Source: Runella sp. CRIBMP (lineage in GTDB: Bacteria > Bacteroidota > Bacteroidia > Cytophagales > Spirosomataceae). Taken from it: 64,000 nt of DNA. Under the pieces are notes generated by a model that saw nothing but the letters and a program-made list of their open reading frames with translations, was not told where the DNA came from and ran no database searches. The stretch is taken from assembly GCF_009905605.1 (NCBI RefSeq), contig NZ_JAAAKZ010000003.1:797763-861762 (forward strand), written 5' to 3'. Made by a program: the position numbers and the translations under genes. Shown one piece after another: positions 17,002 through 24,914 of the stretch (the first letter of the stretch is position 1; every line of letters starts with the position of its first letter).

Positions 17002-17991
17002 ATGAGTTCACTAACACTGACTCGGTCTCTTTATAGGAGCCCACAAAATGGATTGATTTTCTTGCTGGTGATAGTCCTCTTCTTTGAAATCATAGGATGG
17101 GCTATTTCACCCGCTAATAAGCTATACACTTACAGCTCGTACCAAACGCTCTTCTCTTACTTAAAGAATCTGTTTCTGGGTTTACTTGCACCTGAATTTT
17201 GCACCCTCTACATAATGGTGTTTTTAATTGATGTATTTCACCGTTTCCTAGGCATTCGGAAGGTTAATATCAATTTCTCGTCCATGATTAAATACGAGGC
17301 GGCATTTCTGCCTTTGTTCTTTATTTCGTTTTTCTTATTCTTCCCGATTACCTTACACGTTCGCTTTTTACTCAGAGAGTTTCCAAACTATTCCTTACAT
17401 CGCTACATTGAGTTGTACGTTTTTCAAGGGTTTACCTTGCAAACCTACCTTATGTATCTGCCGTTTGTTGTATTGTTAGGGTACATCTTAGTAAATGCCG
17501 CATTGGTAAAAGATTTTTTAGACAGTGGTGATTCTTCTCAGGTAAAAATCACTCCGATTATCCCCACTACTACCGTTTTTATACCAATAGAACCCTCAAC
17601 CACTTCGTTACAACCAGTGGGAGTTGAAAAAAAAGAAATGTACCCGCGAGTCATTGAAGCCAAGACGGGTACGGGAGATGTTTATCTGAAATTAGAGGAA
17701 TGCTATTACTTTGAGACAGACGAAGAGCGGTATTATGTCGTACATCCAAAGGGACGTTTTCGAGTCATGAAACCCTTATCTGTTTTAGAAGAAGAATTAG
17801 ATCCACTACATTTCTTCCGGGTTCACCGTAGCTACATCATTAATCTAGACCATCTTGACAGCTATATTTATTGGGAAAAAGGTAAATATATCGTTTATAT
17901 CAAAACAGCGGCTGAGATTAAAGAGATGATGATGTCTCGCCAACGTTTCCCCGCCTTCAAAGATGCCCTTGCTGCCAATCGGAGCAGGTAA
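17002..17991 (+). CDS. Membrane-anchored LytTR-family transcription regulator
   Basis: 329 aa. The N-terminal ~170 residues hold four membrane segments: GLIFLLVIVLFFEIIGWAI, then ones around residues 53-80, 98-118 and 145-168. A linker of ~50 aa leads to a LytTR DNA-binding domain at ~215-325, with the typical ECYYFETDEERYYVV and FFRVHRSYIINLDHLDSY. It has no receiver domain and no histidine kinase domain. Such proteins would sense something at or in the inner membrane and bind DNA directly. LytTR regulators often control peptide signalling and bacteriocin genes. Divergent orientation to the peptide/acyltransferase operon suggests that it controls it (inference). It is convergent with the NarL-type gene, with 9 bp between the stops. 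Confidence 0.85.
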   Translation: MSSLTLTRSLYRSPQNGLIFLLVIVLFFEIIGWAISPANKLYTYSSYQTLFSYLKNLFLGLLAPEFCTLYIMVFLIDVFHRFLGIRKVNINFSSMIKYEAAFLPLFFISFFLFFPITLHVRFLLREFPNYSLHRYIELYVFQGFTLQTYLMYLPFVVLLGYILVNAALVKDFLDSGDSSQVKITPIIPTTTVFIPIEPSTTSLQPVGVEKKEMYPRVIEAKTGTGDVYLKLEECYYFETDEERYYVVHPKGRFRVMKPLSVLEEELDPLHFFRVHRSYIINLDHLDSYIYWEKGKYIVYIKTAAEIKEMMMSRQRFPAFKDALAANRSR

Positions 17992-18000
17992 TGCCTTTTT

Positions 18001-18705
18001 TCATAACGTATTTATGTGAGATTTGATTTGTAGACCAAATTTCAGTAATTGTCGGTTACTCGAAAGCCCCAGCTTATGGATTAAGTTCTGTTTGTGATTG
18101 GCTAATGTCCGATAGCTAATACAAAGTGAATCAGAGATTTCATAACCCGTTAAGCCTTCTGTTACTAAATAAAGAATCTGCTTCTCTCGATTGGTTAATG
18201 TTTTCAGTTTTTGCTGCGTATCGCTGTCAATTTCATTAAGGCCCTGTTTCTTGATTAAATCTTTGAATCCATCGCTGTAGTATTTTGATTGCGTCTGAAT
18301 GTAAATGAGGCATTTGTAGAGCTCTTCCAACCGGTCTTCCGAATACAAGTATCCCTGGAAATTGGCGTCTAGGGCTTTGGTCAACTCTTTTGAATTTGAA
18401 TTGTTGAAGTAAAGAACCAGTTTAGGAGGACTTGACGATTCCGAAAGTTCCTTCAGTAGATGATTGGTTTCTTTGCCAATTAAATTTGCTTCAACAATAA
18501 CGCACTTAGGCTTCTTAGTGTGGATTTTTTGGATTAGATCATCGAGTTCGTTGGCACGCCCAACAACATCAAATCCTTCTCTCTCCAGAAGTTTGCTTAA
18601 TACCTCGCAGGAAAATGGTTCTTCTTTTGCTACCAATACAGAAGAGTCAAGTTTGCGAATTCTCATTTCATTGTTTTTCATAGTCGTTTTTTGAGGATAG
18701 TTCAA
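18001..18705 (-). CDS. NarL/LuxR-type regulator with a degenerate receiver domain
   Basis: 234 aa. The N-terminal ~135 residues have the length and pattern of a CheY-like receiver (SSVLVAKEEPFSCEVLSKLL), but the active site is lost. The acidic pair is Lys27/Glu28, the phosphoacceptor position is Glu72 (CVIVEANLIG), and the conserved Lys is Ser122 (GYLYSEDRLEEL). Glu at the Asp site can mimic phosphorylation, so the protein may be always on or be ruled by ligand or level. The LuxR HTH at ~168-225 is intact: LTNREKQILYLVTEG, then ISYRTLANHKQNLIHKLGL. The start at 18705 or Met9 (18681) is open. Its upstream DNA carries the repeat motif also found at 15270-15348. Confidence 0.85.
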   Translation of the reverse strand: MNYPQKTTMKNNEMRIRKLDSSVLVAKEEPFSCEVLSKLLEREGFDVVGRANELDDLIQKIHTKKPKCVIVEANLIGKETNHLLKELSESSSPPKLVLYFNNSNSKELTKALDANFQGYLYSEDRLEELYKCLIYIQTQSKYYSDGFKDLIKKQGLNEIDSDTQQKLKTLTNREKQILYLVTEGLTGYEISDSLCISYRTLANHKQNLIHKLGLSSNRQLLKFGLQIKSHINTL

Positions 18706-18755
18706 GCGGTTTGGTATGAAGATACATTAAGGTATACCCAAAACACAAGTTTTTT

Positions 18756-18811
18756 CCGTGAATCCTATCTTTTTATCCGTGAAACGACTATGAAATTGGC
18801 GTTTCACGGAT
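18756..18811. promoter_or_regulatory. CCGTGAAAC repeats and 12-bp dyad upstream of the NarL-type gene
   Basis: A direct unit CCGTGAATCCTATC lies at 18756, and another, CCGTGAAACGACTATG, at 18777. The second forms the left arm of a perfect 12-bp inverted repeat (18775-18786 with 18800-18811, 13-nt loop). The region is 50-105 bp upstream of the NarL-type start, and the core matches unit 1 at 15270. It is probably an operator. Confidence 0.5.
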
Positions 18812-18820
18812 TTTATACTA

Positions 18821-18849
18821 AAAAATCCTCATTTTGTATGAGGATTTTT
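18821..18849. terminator. Terminator of ndk
   Basis: 12-bp perfect stem (18821-18832 with 18838-18849), loop tttgt, five A on one side and five T on the other. It lies 26 bp after the ndk stop on the minus strand. Confidence 0.85.
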
Positions 18850-18874
18850 GGGATATAATTTGACTTAAAAAACA

Positions 18875-19306
18875 TTAAAACTGTTCTGTTTTTGAGAAGT
18901 AAAAACTACCCTCTAGGGCAGCGTTTTCGTCGGAGTCAGAGCCATGAACGGCGTTGGCTTCGATAGACTTAGCAAACAATTTTCGGATGGTTCCTTCTGC
19001 TGCCTGCGCTGGATTGGTTGCGCCAATCAAGGTGCGGAAGTCAGCGACTGCGTTTTCCTTCTCCAAGATGGCCGCATAAATCGGGCCCGACGACATATAG
19101 TTGCAAAGGTCGTTGTAAAAAGGCCGCTCGGCGTGCACAGCATAAAACTCACCTGCCCGCTCTTTGGTCAACAACGTCTTTTTCAATGCTACAATTCGGA
19201 ATCCTGCTTCTTCAATTAATTTGAGAATCGCTCCTGAGTTACCATCCGCTACGGCGTCTGGTTTAATCATCGTAAATGTTCGGTTAGTCGTCATTTGTTG
19301 GTTCAT
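18875..19306 (-). CDS. ndk: Nucleoside diphosphate kinase
   Basis: 143 aa. It transfers the gamma-phosphate between nucleoside triphosphates and diphosphates in the cytoplasm, balancing NTP and dNTP pools. The catalytic phosphohistidine is His121 in NAVHGSDS. The N-terminal [26 protein letters not shown] and the [18 protein letters not shown] block are classic Ndk. The start at 19306 gives [11 protein letters not shown]; Met5 (19294) fits the family N-terminus just as well. It is a single gene with its own terminator. Confidence 0.95.
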   Translation of the reverse strand: MNQQMTTNRTFTMIKPDAVADGNSGAILKLIEEAGFRIVALKKTLLTKERAGEFYAVHAERPFYNDLCNYMSSGPIYAAILEKENAVADFRTLIGATNPAQAAEGTIRKLFAKSIEANAVHGSDSDENAALEGSFYFSKTEQF

Positions 19307-19473
19307 TTGTAGTTAAAAACAATTTTTGAGCAGCGGATAATCACTGCTTCATACCAGAACGCTACTGGTCAGGTACATGCCATTAGGACAAAATAACGTA
19401 GCTGTCTTTCTAAAATAATGCCTCAAAATTAGGAAGTCTATACGGCTTTCGGAAACATTTCAACGAAAGTTAC

Positions 19474-19481
19474 TAACTTTG
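19474..19481 (+). promoter_or_regulatory. TAnnTTTG element of the nrnA-like gene
   Basis: TAACTTTG is an exact consensus match, ending only 6 bp before the ATG at 19488. Transcription would then start almost at the start codon, giving a leaderless or nearly leaderless mRNA. Confidence 0.45.
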
Positions 19482-19487
19482 CAGGCT

Positions 19488-20516
19488 ATGCAACAGTGGA
19501 ACGCCTTTTACGAGCTTATTAATTCGGATTCTAAACGTTTTGTGATTATTACCCATCAAAACCCCGACGCAGATGCGATTGGGTCGTCGTTGGGGTGGAA
19601 ATTGTACCTTCAGAAAAAAGGCCACACCGCTACGGTTATTGTTCCTAATGAATGCCCATCAAATTTGCGTTGGATGCCCGACTATGCCGAGGTGATTACA
19701 TTTGATCAGAATGCACAGACGGTTGCTCAATCCAAAAAACTTCTCCAAGAAGCAGATGTCATCTGTTGTTTAGATTTTAATGCATTGCATCGAATCAAAG
19801 GCTTGGGGAGTTTGGCGCAAAGCTCAGAAGCAACTAAAATACTGATAGACCATCATTTGGAGCCAGAATCGTTTGCTGATTTTGAATTTTCAGACACTAC
19901 CAAGGCCGCGACCGCTCAGTATGTTTGGGAAATCATTAAACAAATGGGTGATGCTGAATTGGTAGATAAACCCATCGCAGAATGCCTCTACGCTGGCATT
20001 ATGACCGATACAGGTTCTTTCAGGCACGGTAATACTACCCCCGAAGTACACTTAGCAGTGGCCGATTTGATGAAGACGGGCTTGAATACAAACTATGTTC
20101 ACCGGGCTATTTTCGATAATAATTCATTGGGGAGAACCCGACTGCTGGGGTACGTATTGTCGGAAAAACTTACTTGGCTGCCCGAATACCGCACCGTTTA
20201 TATGACCCTTTCGCTGGAGGAACTCAAACGGTTTAATTCCGAAATTGGAGATACGGAGGGAATTGTCAATTTTGGACTCTCGCTCGAAAACGTTGTCATG
20301 TCTGTATTGCTCATTGAGCGCCGGGATGAAATAAAACTGTCGTTTCGTTCGGTACAAGATTTTTCGGTCCGCGAACTTGCCAACAAATACTTTTCCGGAG
20401 GAGGGCACAAGAACGCATCGGGCGGGCGCACAAGTACGAGTTTACCCGAAACGGTAAATTTACTTTTATCCATCTTGCCCGAATACCAAACCCAACTTTT
20501 AAACGTTGAGAAATAG
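19488..20516 (+). CDS. DHH-family phosphoesterase, NrnA-like (nanoRNase/pAp phosphatase)
   Basis: 342 aa from the ATG at 19488. An in-frame TTG at 19479 is inside the promoter element and is rejected. The DHH domain motifs are clear: HQNPDADAIGSS near the N-terminus, CCLDFNALHRI, the signature IDHHLEP, and MTDTGSFRHG. The DHHA1 domain ends with FSGGGHKNASGG. NrnA enzymes degrade 2-5 nt RNAs and dephosphorylate pAp with Mn2+ in the cytoplasm. The length and both domains match. Confidence 0.9.
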   Translation: MQQWNAFYELINSDSKRFVIITHQNPDADAIGSSLGWKLYLQKKGHTATVIVPNECPSNLRWMPDYAEVITFDQNAQTVAQSKKLLQEADVICCLDFNALHRIKGLGSLAQSSEATKILIDHHLEPESFADFEFSDTTKAATAQYVWEIIKQMGDAELVDKPIAECLYAGIMTDTGSFRHGNTTPEVHLAVADLMKTGLNTNYVHRAIFDNNSLGRTRLLGYVLSEKLTWLPEYRTVYMTLSLEELKRFNSEIGDTEGIVNFGLSLENVVMSVLLIERRDEIKLSFRSVQDFSVRELANKYFSGGGHKNASGGRTSTSLPETVNLLLSILPEYQTQLLNVEK

Positions 20517-20594
20517 TTTGGTTGTCAATACCTTACCAAAATTAAACATTAAATATCAATAAAATCAATCACAAATAACGCATAACAATTAACT

Positions 20595-20606
20595 GTGCAA
20601 GAGCAC
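20595..20606 (+). promoter_or_regulatory. Small GTGC-aaga-GCAC hairpin before the FKBP start codon
   Basis: A 4-bp stem with a 4-nt loop, ending 7 nt before the ATG at 20614. Nearly the same element occurs before the paralogous gene at 48655. It is short, and only its repetition makes it noteworthy. Confidence 0.3.
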
Positions 20607-20613
20607 TCATTTC

Positions 20614-21495
20614 ATGAAATTTAAATCAATACTTTCTTTGTTTGCGGCGGGAGCCTTGCTTGCTGCGTGTAACAATCGCGTCAGTGTAAGCGATACAGGC
20701 TTAAAATACCAAATTCATGACCAAAAAGGTGATGGCCGCAAACCCAAAATCGGTGATATATTGACAGTACAATTGGTACTGAAAAACAGCCGTGACTCGG
20801 TGTTGCGTGATACTTATAAAGAAGGCCGCCCTCTCCAGGTGATGCTCCAAACGCCTCCGTTCAAGGGCTCGTTTGAGGAAGGTTTGGCAATGCTTGCCAA
20901 AGGAGATAGCGCTTCCTTTTTTGTAAGTGCAGACTCGCTCTTTACGCGTATGATGCAGCCTCTGCCTCCAGGCATTGCTAAAGGAACAGACATTCAGTTT
21001 ACAGTAAAAGTCATTGAAGTTCAGAACGAGCAGGAATTCCAAAAAGGACAAGCCGCCGCTCGCGAAGGACAGGTAAAAGTCGATGCTAAAATCATTGATG
21101 CTTACGTAGCCAAAAATTCTTTGAAAACCGTTGAAACGCCATCGGGGTTAAACTACGTAATCGTAAAAGAAGGCGACGGAGTTAAGCCTGTGGCAGGCAA
21201 TATGGTGTCTGTTCATTACGTTGGGAAATTGTTGGATGGTAAAGAATTTGATAGTTCTTACAAAAATCCACAAAGCGGTGGCAAACCCGTTGATTTTCCA
21301 ATTGGCCAGGGAATGGTTATTCCAGGTTGGGAAGAAGGAATCATGAACATGAAAAAAGGAGGGAAAAGCACGTTTATTATCCCATCAAGCTTAGCTTATG
21401 GTGAGGCTGGTTCTCCTGGTACTATTCCGCCAAACTCCGTATTGGTGTTTGATGTTGAGCTTGTAGATGTTAAGAATGCACCCAAGCAGCAATAA
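20614..21495 (+). CDS. FKBP-type peptidyl-prolyl isomerase, lipoprotein, two domains
   Basis: 293 aa. The lipoprotein signal ends in the lipobox LLAAC, with Cys19 as lipid anchor, so it is periplasm-facing on the inner or outer membrane. The first FKBP-like domain (residues ~28-135) is divergent. The second (~180-288) is canonical: VSVHYVGKLLDGKEFDSSY, GMVIPGWEEGIMNMKKGGK and IIPSSLAYGEAGSPGTIPP. The canonical domain should catalyse proline isomerisation in exported proteins. The first FKBP-like domain may be a chaperone part. It precedes a second FKBP lipoprotein at 21613 after ~117 bp containing a 12-bp inverted repeat. Confidence 0.9.
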   Translation: MKFKSILSLFAAGALLAACNNRVSVSDTGLKYQIHDQKGDGRKPKIGDILTVQLVLKNSRDSVLRDTYKEGRPLQVMLQTPPFKGSFEEGLAMLAKGDSASFFVSADSLFTRMMQPLPPGIAKGTDIQFTVKVIEVQNEQEFQKGQAAAREGQVKVDAKIIDAYVAKNSLKTVETPSGLNYVIVKEGDGVKPVAGNMVSVHYVGKLLDGKEFDSSYKNPQSGGKPVDFPIGQGMVIPGWEEGIMNMKKGGKSTFIIPSSLAYGEAGSPGTIPPNSVLVFDVELVDVKNAPKQQ

Positions 21496-21512
21496 ATAGT
21501 TGTTAGTGAACA

Positions 21513-21570
21513 GTGATTAGTGAGTCGTTTTTTGAATGGCAGCACCCACCAACCACCTCTCACTAATCAC
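21513..21570. repeat. 12-bp perfect inverted repeat between two FKBP genes
   Basis: GTGATTAGTGAG (21513-21524) and CTCACTAATCAC (21559-21570) flank 34 bp. The plus side continues with TTTT, so it may act as a weak terminator or processing hairpin. The GTGATTAGTGA text is of the simple kind often found in small dispersed repeats. Confidence 0.5.
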
Positions 21571-21612
21571 TTTTACATAATCACTTAATTACAAATTATC
21601 TAATAAACCAGA

Positions 21613-22548
21613 ATGAGGGGGACGTTAATTTTAGGGTTAGCAGTAAGCTTAGCTGTTACAATTGTAGCTTGCGAGCAAACCGAAGAAGCCTTTCAAGACC
21701 GTAAAACACGCGATAATAAAGCGGAAATACGGAGCTATCTGCTCGCTAATAACATACAGGCAGACAGTCTTCGGAATGGATTGTATTTCAGTATCTTGAA
21801 TAAAAATCCGAATGCTCAAAAACCGCAGATCGGCGATGAGATTACGTTTCGTTACATTGCCCGGCGCCTAGATGGTACTATCGTTGATAGTAGTCAAGTA
21901 GGGATAAATGATGTATATATTCGCTCGTTTAATTCCAATGATATTACGGCGGCGGGGTATGCAATGACTTACCGCTTCAATGCAGTACCTTCGTTTGAAG
22001 AACTTTTAGCAGCACCACAGGAAAAAATCAGGGAGGGCGATAAAGTCTCGCTGTTTGTTCCGTGGTCGCTGAGAGGAACAGGGGATGTGTCGCTGTTGGC
22101 ACCTTTATATATTCCAATTAGATACGATTTGGATATTCTTAAAGTGAGAACCGAAGAAGAGCAAATTGATGATTTTGTGGCATTAAACAAAATCCAAGGA
22201 TTGGAAAAAAATCCAACGAATGGCCTTCGATTTGTAAAAACCAAAGCATATCCCGACTCCGCATTGATTGCCGTTAATACCACCGTGAGTGTGACTTATA
22301 CGGGAAAATTGGTTCGGAACGGAGTACAATTTGATGCTGGAACAATCGACGTAAGTGTGGTAGACCCGACAGGTAATGCCTCTGGAGGAGTAGTAAAAGG
22401 CTTTAACGACGGAGTAGCAAAGCTCCGATTCGGTGAAAAAGCAATTGTCATTTTTCCATCGGCACTTGGCTATTCAGTACAGGGCAGTGCTGGAAAAATT
22501 CCTGCGTATTCGCCACTTTATTTTGAAATAGAAGCCAAACGAAAATAA
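21613..22548 (+). CDS. FKBP-type peptidyl-prolyl isomerase, lipoprotein
   Basis: 311 aa. The signal peptide ends in the lipobox TIVAC (Cys20), making it a lipoprotein. It has an N-terminal divergent FKBP-like domain (GLYFSILNKNPNAQKPQIGD) and a second domain with VSVTYTGKLVRNGVQFDAG, GGVVKGFNDGVAKLRFGEK and IFPSALGYSVQGSAGKIPA. The usual FD-S motif is VQFDAG, and the catalytic pocket appears less conserved than in the upstream paralogue. It probably serves folding of envelope proteins. It is followed by a clear terminator. Confidence 0.88.
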   Translation: MRGTLILGLAVSLAVTIVACEQTEEAFQDRKTRDNKAEIRSYLLANNIQADSLRNGLYFSILNKNPNAQKPQIGDEITFRYIARRLDGTIVDSSQVGINDVYIRSFNSNDITAAGYAMTYRFNAVPSFEELLAAPQEKIREGDKVSLFVPWSLRGTGDVSLLAPLYIPIRYDLDILKVRTEEEQIDDFVALNKIQGLEKNPTNGLRFVKTKAYPDSALIAVNTTVSVTYTGKLVRNGVQFDAGTIDVSVVDPTGNASGGVVKGFNDGVAKLRFGEKAIVIFPSALGYSVQGSAGKIPAYSPLYFEIEAKRK

Positions 22549-22558
22549 TTAGTTTACT

Positions 22559-22585
22559 AAAAGCGGCGTTAGCGTCGCTTTTTTT
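22559..22585 (+). terminator. Terminator of the FKBP gene
   Basis: Stem aaaagcggcg / cgtcgctttt (22559-22568 with 22573-22582, one G-T pair), loop ttag, then a T-run to 22585. It ends 12 bp before the rdgB start codon. Confidence 0.75.
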
Positions 22586-22597
22586 ATGTTCCATTTT

Positions 22598-23176
22598 ATG
22601 CAACTCTGTTTTGCCACCAACAATGCCCACAAGTTGGCAGAAATTAAGGCGCTTTTGGGGGGAACCTTTGCGCTCAAAACATTGAAAGAAATTGGTTGTG
22701 AGGAAGAACTTCCCGAAACCACCGAAACCATTGAAGGCAATTCCCGTCAAAAGGCCGAATACGTTTGGGAACATTTTGGTGTCGATTGTTTTGCCGATGA
22801 TTCAGGACTCGAAATTGCCGCCCTCAACGGTGCGCCGGGCGTACATTCGGCCTATTATGGTGGTTCAAGGGATTTTCAGGGCAACATAGCGCGGGTATTG
22901 GAAGAGCTAAAATCAGAGTCTGACCGAAGCGCACGTTTTAAGACTGTTATTACGTTGGTTGTTCAGGGCAAGGTTTATCAATTTGAAGGGATTATCACGG
23001 GTCAGTTGATGAAAGAACAACGCGGAAGCCAAGGGTTTGGTTATGACCCTATTTTTGTTCCAGATGGCTACGAACGAACGTTTGCTGAAATGTCGATTGA
23101 GGAGAAAGGTAAAATCAGCCATCGTTCTAGGGCTTTTGCCCAGTTAGTCGATTTCTTACAGTCTTATTCTGGATAG
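22598..23176 (+). CDS. rdgB: Non-canonical purine NTP pyrophosphatase
   Basis: 192 aa from the ATG at 22598 (MQLCFATNNAHKLAEI). The upstream ATG at 22586 overlaps the T-run of the preceding terminator and adds four residues foreign to the family. RdgB/HAM1 hydrolyses dITP, dXTP and ITP to monophosphates, keeping deaminated purines out of nucleic acid. Signatures: FATNNAHKLAEI, TIEGNSRQKAEYVW, FADDSGLEIAALNGAPGVHS, and GFGYDPIFVPDGYERTFAEM. Cytoplasmic enzyme of usual size. Confidence 0.93.
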   Translation: MQLCFATNNAHKLAEIKALLGGTFALKTLKEIGCEEELPETTETIEGNSRQKAEYVWEHFGVDCFADDSGLEIAALNGAPGVHSAYYGGSRDFQGNIARVLEELKSESDRSARFKTVITLVVQGKVYQFEGIITGQLMKEQRGSQGFGYDPIFVPDGYERTFAEMSIEEKGKISHRSRAFAQLVDFLQSYSG

Positions 23177-23372
23177 TAAACTACAAGCAGTAAAGGTATT
23201 TTGTATTTTTTTTTCAGTTCTGTGGCATCAAGCTAGGCTATTTTGCGTGTGCGTATGGATTGATAAACATTCTTTCCATAAAATCGCTGCTATTGGTTAC
23301 GTCTTTTTAGTATTTTTACTTTTCTTAAAACTATACCTCTAACAGCGCTTGGCGCTTTTTGTCACTTCACGT

Positions 23373-24839
23373 ATGCATTATCGCCTCTACTCCGACAACC
23401 CCGAAAGCCGTTATATTGAGGTAGAGTGTCGTATCAAAACTGAGGAAACCCACACCCTTGAGGTTCAGCTGCCAACTTGGCGCCCAGGAAGGTATGAGTT
23501 GCAGAATTTTGCCAAGAATATTCAAAGATTCGGGGTTTTTGATAGAGCTGGAAATCCGCTTTTGTTCAAAAAAATCACCAAAGACCGCTGGCAGATTCAA
23601 ACCCAGGGAGAAACGGATATTGTAATACAGTATAACTATTACAGTGCCGTTCTAAACGCTGGAAGCAGCTATGTAAGCGAAGAATTTTGGTACGTCAATC
23701 CCGTTAATTTGTGCCTTTATACCGACCAAAATCTTCACGAATCCTGTACGTTGGAGTTGGTTATTCCAGATAATTTTGTGGTGGCCTGTGGTCTAAAGCA
23801 GATTTCAGAACCTACCCAAATTGGAAAAAAAACGCTGCTCGCGAAGGACTATTATGAGTTAGTGGATAGTCCTTTACTGGCATCGCCCACCATTCAAAGT
23901 AGGTCTTATAAAATCAATACGACTACTTTTTATGTTTGGATGCAGGGAAATATCAAGCCCGATTGGAACCGAATCTTAATTGATTTTGAAAAATTTACCG
24001 CTGCACAAGTCAGCACTATGGGAGATTTTCCTGAATCTGAATACCATTTTTTAAACCTTATTCTATCCACGCCCTTTTATCATGGAGTAGAGCATCGGCA
24101 TTCGACCATGATTGTCTTAGGGCCTGATGATGAGGGAGAAGGCTTATATACCGACTTGCTAGGGGTAAGCTCACATGAGTTGTTTCATGCTTGGAACATT
24201 ATCAGGATACGGCCCCAGGAACTCTTACCGTACGATTTTACGAAAGAAAATTACTTCACCACCTGTTTTGTGGCCGAAGGGGTGACCACCTACTACGGAG
24301 ATTTGTTTTTGCGACGTTCGGGCATTTTTGATGATGTGGCCTATTACCGTGAACTTCAAGTATATATGAAGCGACATTTTGAAAACAACCGTGATGCGCA
24401 GCAATCCTTGGCGGAGTCGTCGTGGGATTTGTGGTTGGACGGATACGAAAAAGGAATTCCTAAGCGCAAAGTGTCGGTATATCATAAAGGCGCTTTGGTG
24501 GCGTTAATATTGGACATTACGATTCGCAAAAATCATCAGCACAAAAAATCTTTAGATGATGTAATGCGGCTGATGTGGCAACGTTTTGGAATACCATTTG
24601 TAGGATATTCGTTTGAGGATTATCAATCTGTGGTGGAAGAAGTGGCAGGAGAGTCTCTGGATTGGTATTGGAAAGATTGTATTTTGAGTAATATCCCTCT
24701 TGAAAATCACCTTAATCATGCGCTTTCGTGGGTAGGTCTCCAAATGGTTACGTTTAGTGACGGAACGGTACATTTGCAGGAGTTGGAGAATGAACGCGCT
24801 ATTTTACAAAGAAATAAATGGCTGAATAGCGATATTTAG
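23373..24839 (+). CDS. M61 family metallopeptidase (glycyl-aminopeptidase type)
   Basis: 488 aa from the ATG at 23373 (MHYRLYSDNPESRYIEV). An in-frame TTG at 23349 adds eight unlikely residues. The zinc site is intact: HELFH (residues 268-272), followed by the downstream glutamate in CFVAEGVTTYYGDLF. The N-terminal ~180 residues form the M61 beta domain (LEVQLPTWRPGRYELQNF), and the C-terminal part is helical. No signal peptide is obvious, so it may be cytoplasmic, although some family members are exported. M61 enzymes cleave after N-terminal Gly or Ala. No PDZ domain is seen at the C-terminus. Confidence 0.85.
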   Translation: MHYRLYSDNPESRYIEVECRIKTEETHTLEVQLPTWRPGRYELQNFAKNIQRFGVFDRAGNPLLFKKITKDRWQIQTQGETDIVIQYNYYSAVLNAGSSYVSEEFWYVNPVNLCLYTDQNLHESCTLELVIPDNFVVACGLKQISEPTQIGKKTLLAKDYYELVDSPLLASPTIQSRSYKINTTTFYVWMQGNIKPDWNRILIDFEKFTAAQVSTMGDFPESEYHFLNLILSTPFYHGVEHRHSTMIVLGPDDEGEGLYTDLLGVSSHELFHAWNIIRIRPQELLPYDFTKENYFTTCFVAEGVTTYYGDLFLRRSGIFDDVAYYRELQVYMKRHFENNRDAQQSLAESSWDLWLDGYEKGIPKRKVSVYHKGALVALILDITIRKNHQHKKSLDDVMRLMWQRFGIPFVGYSFEDYQSVVEEVAGESLDWYWKDCILSNIPLENHLNHALSWVGLQMVTFSDGTVHLQELENERAILQRNKWLNSDI

Positions 24840-24914
24840 CCAAAATATGAGCATATTAGTTTGTTTTTTATATATTTATCACTTATTCATTGGGATATAA
24901 AATCAAGTACACAA

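Noticed and set aside
19330..19370. Two small inverted repeats upstream of ndk (agcag/ctgct and accag/ctggt)
   Set aside because: Only 5-bp arms each; such pairs are expected by chance in this much spacer.
23177..23372. Possible small gene between rdgB and the M61 gene
   Set aside because: No frame of useful length in any of the six readings; only T-rich spacer.
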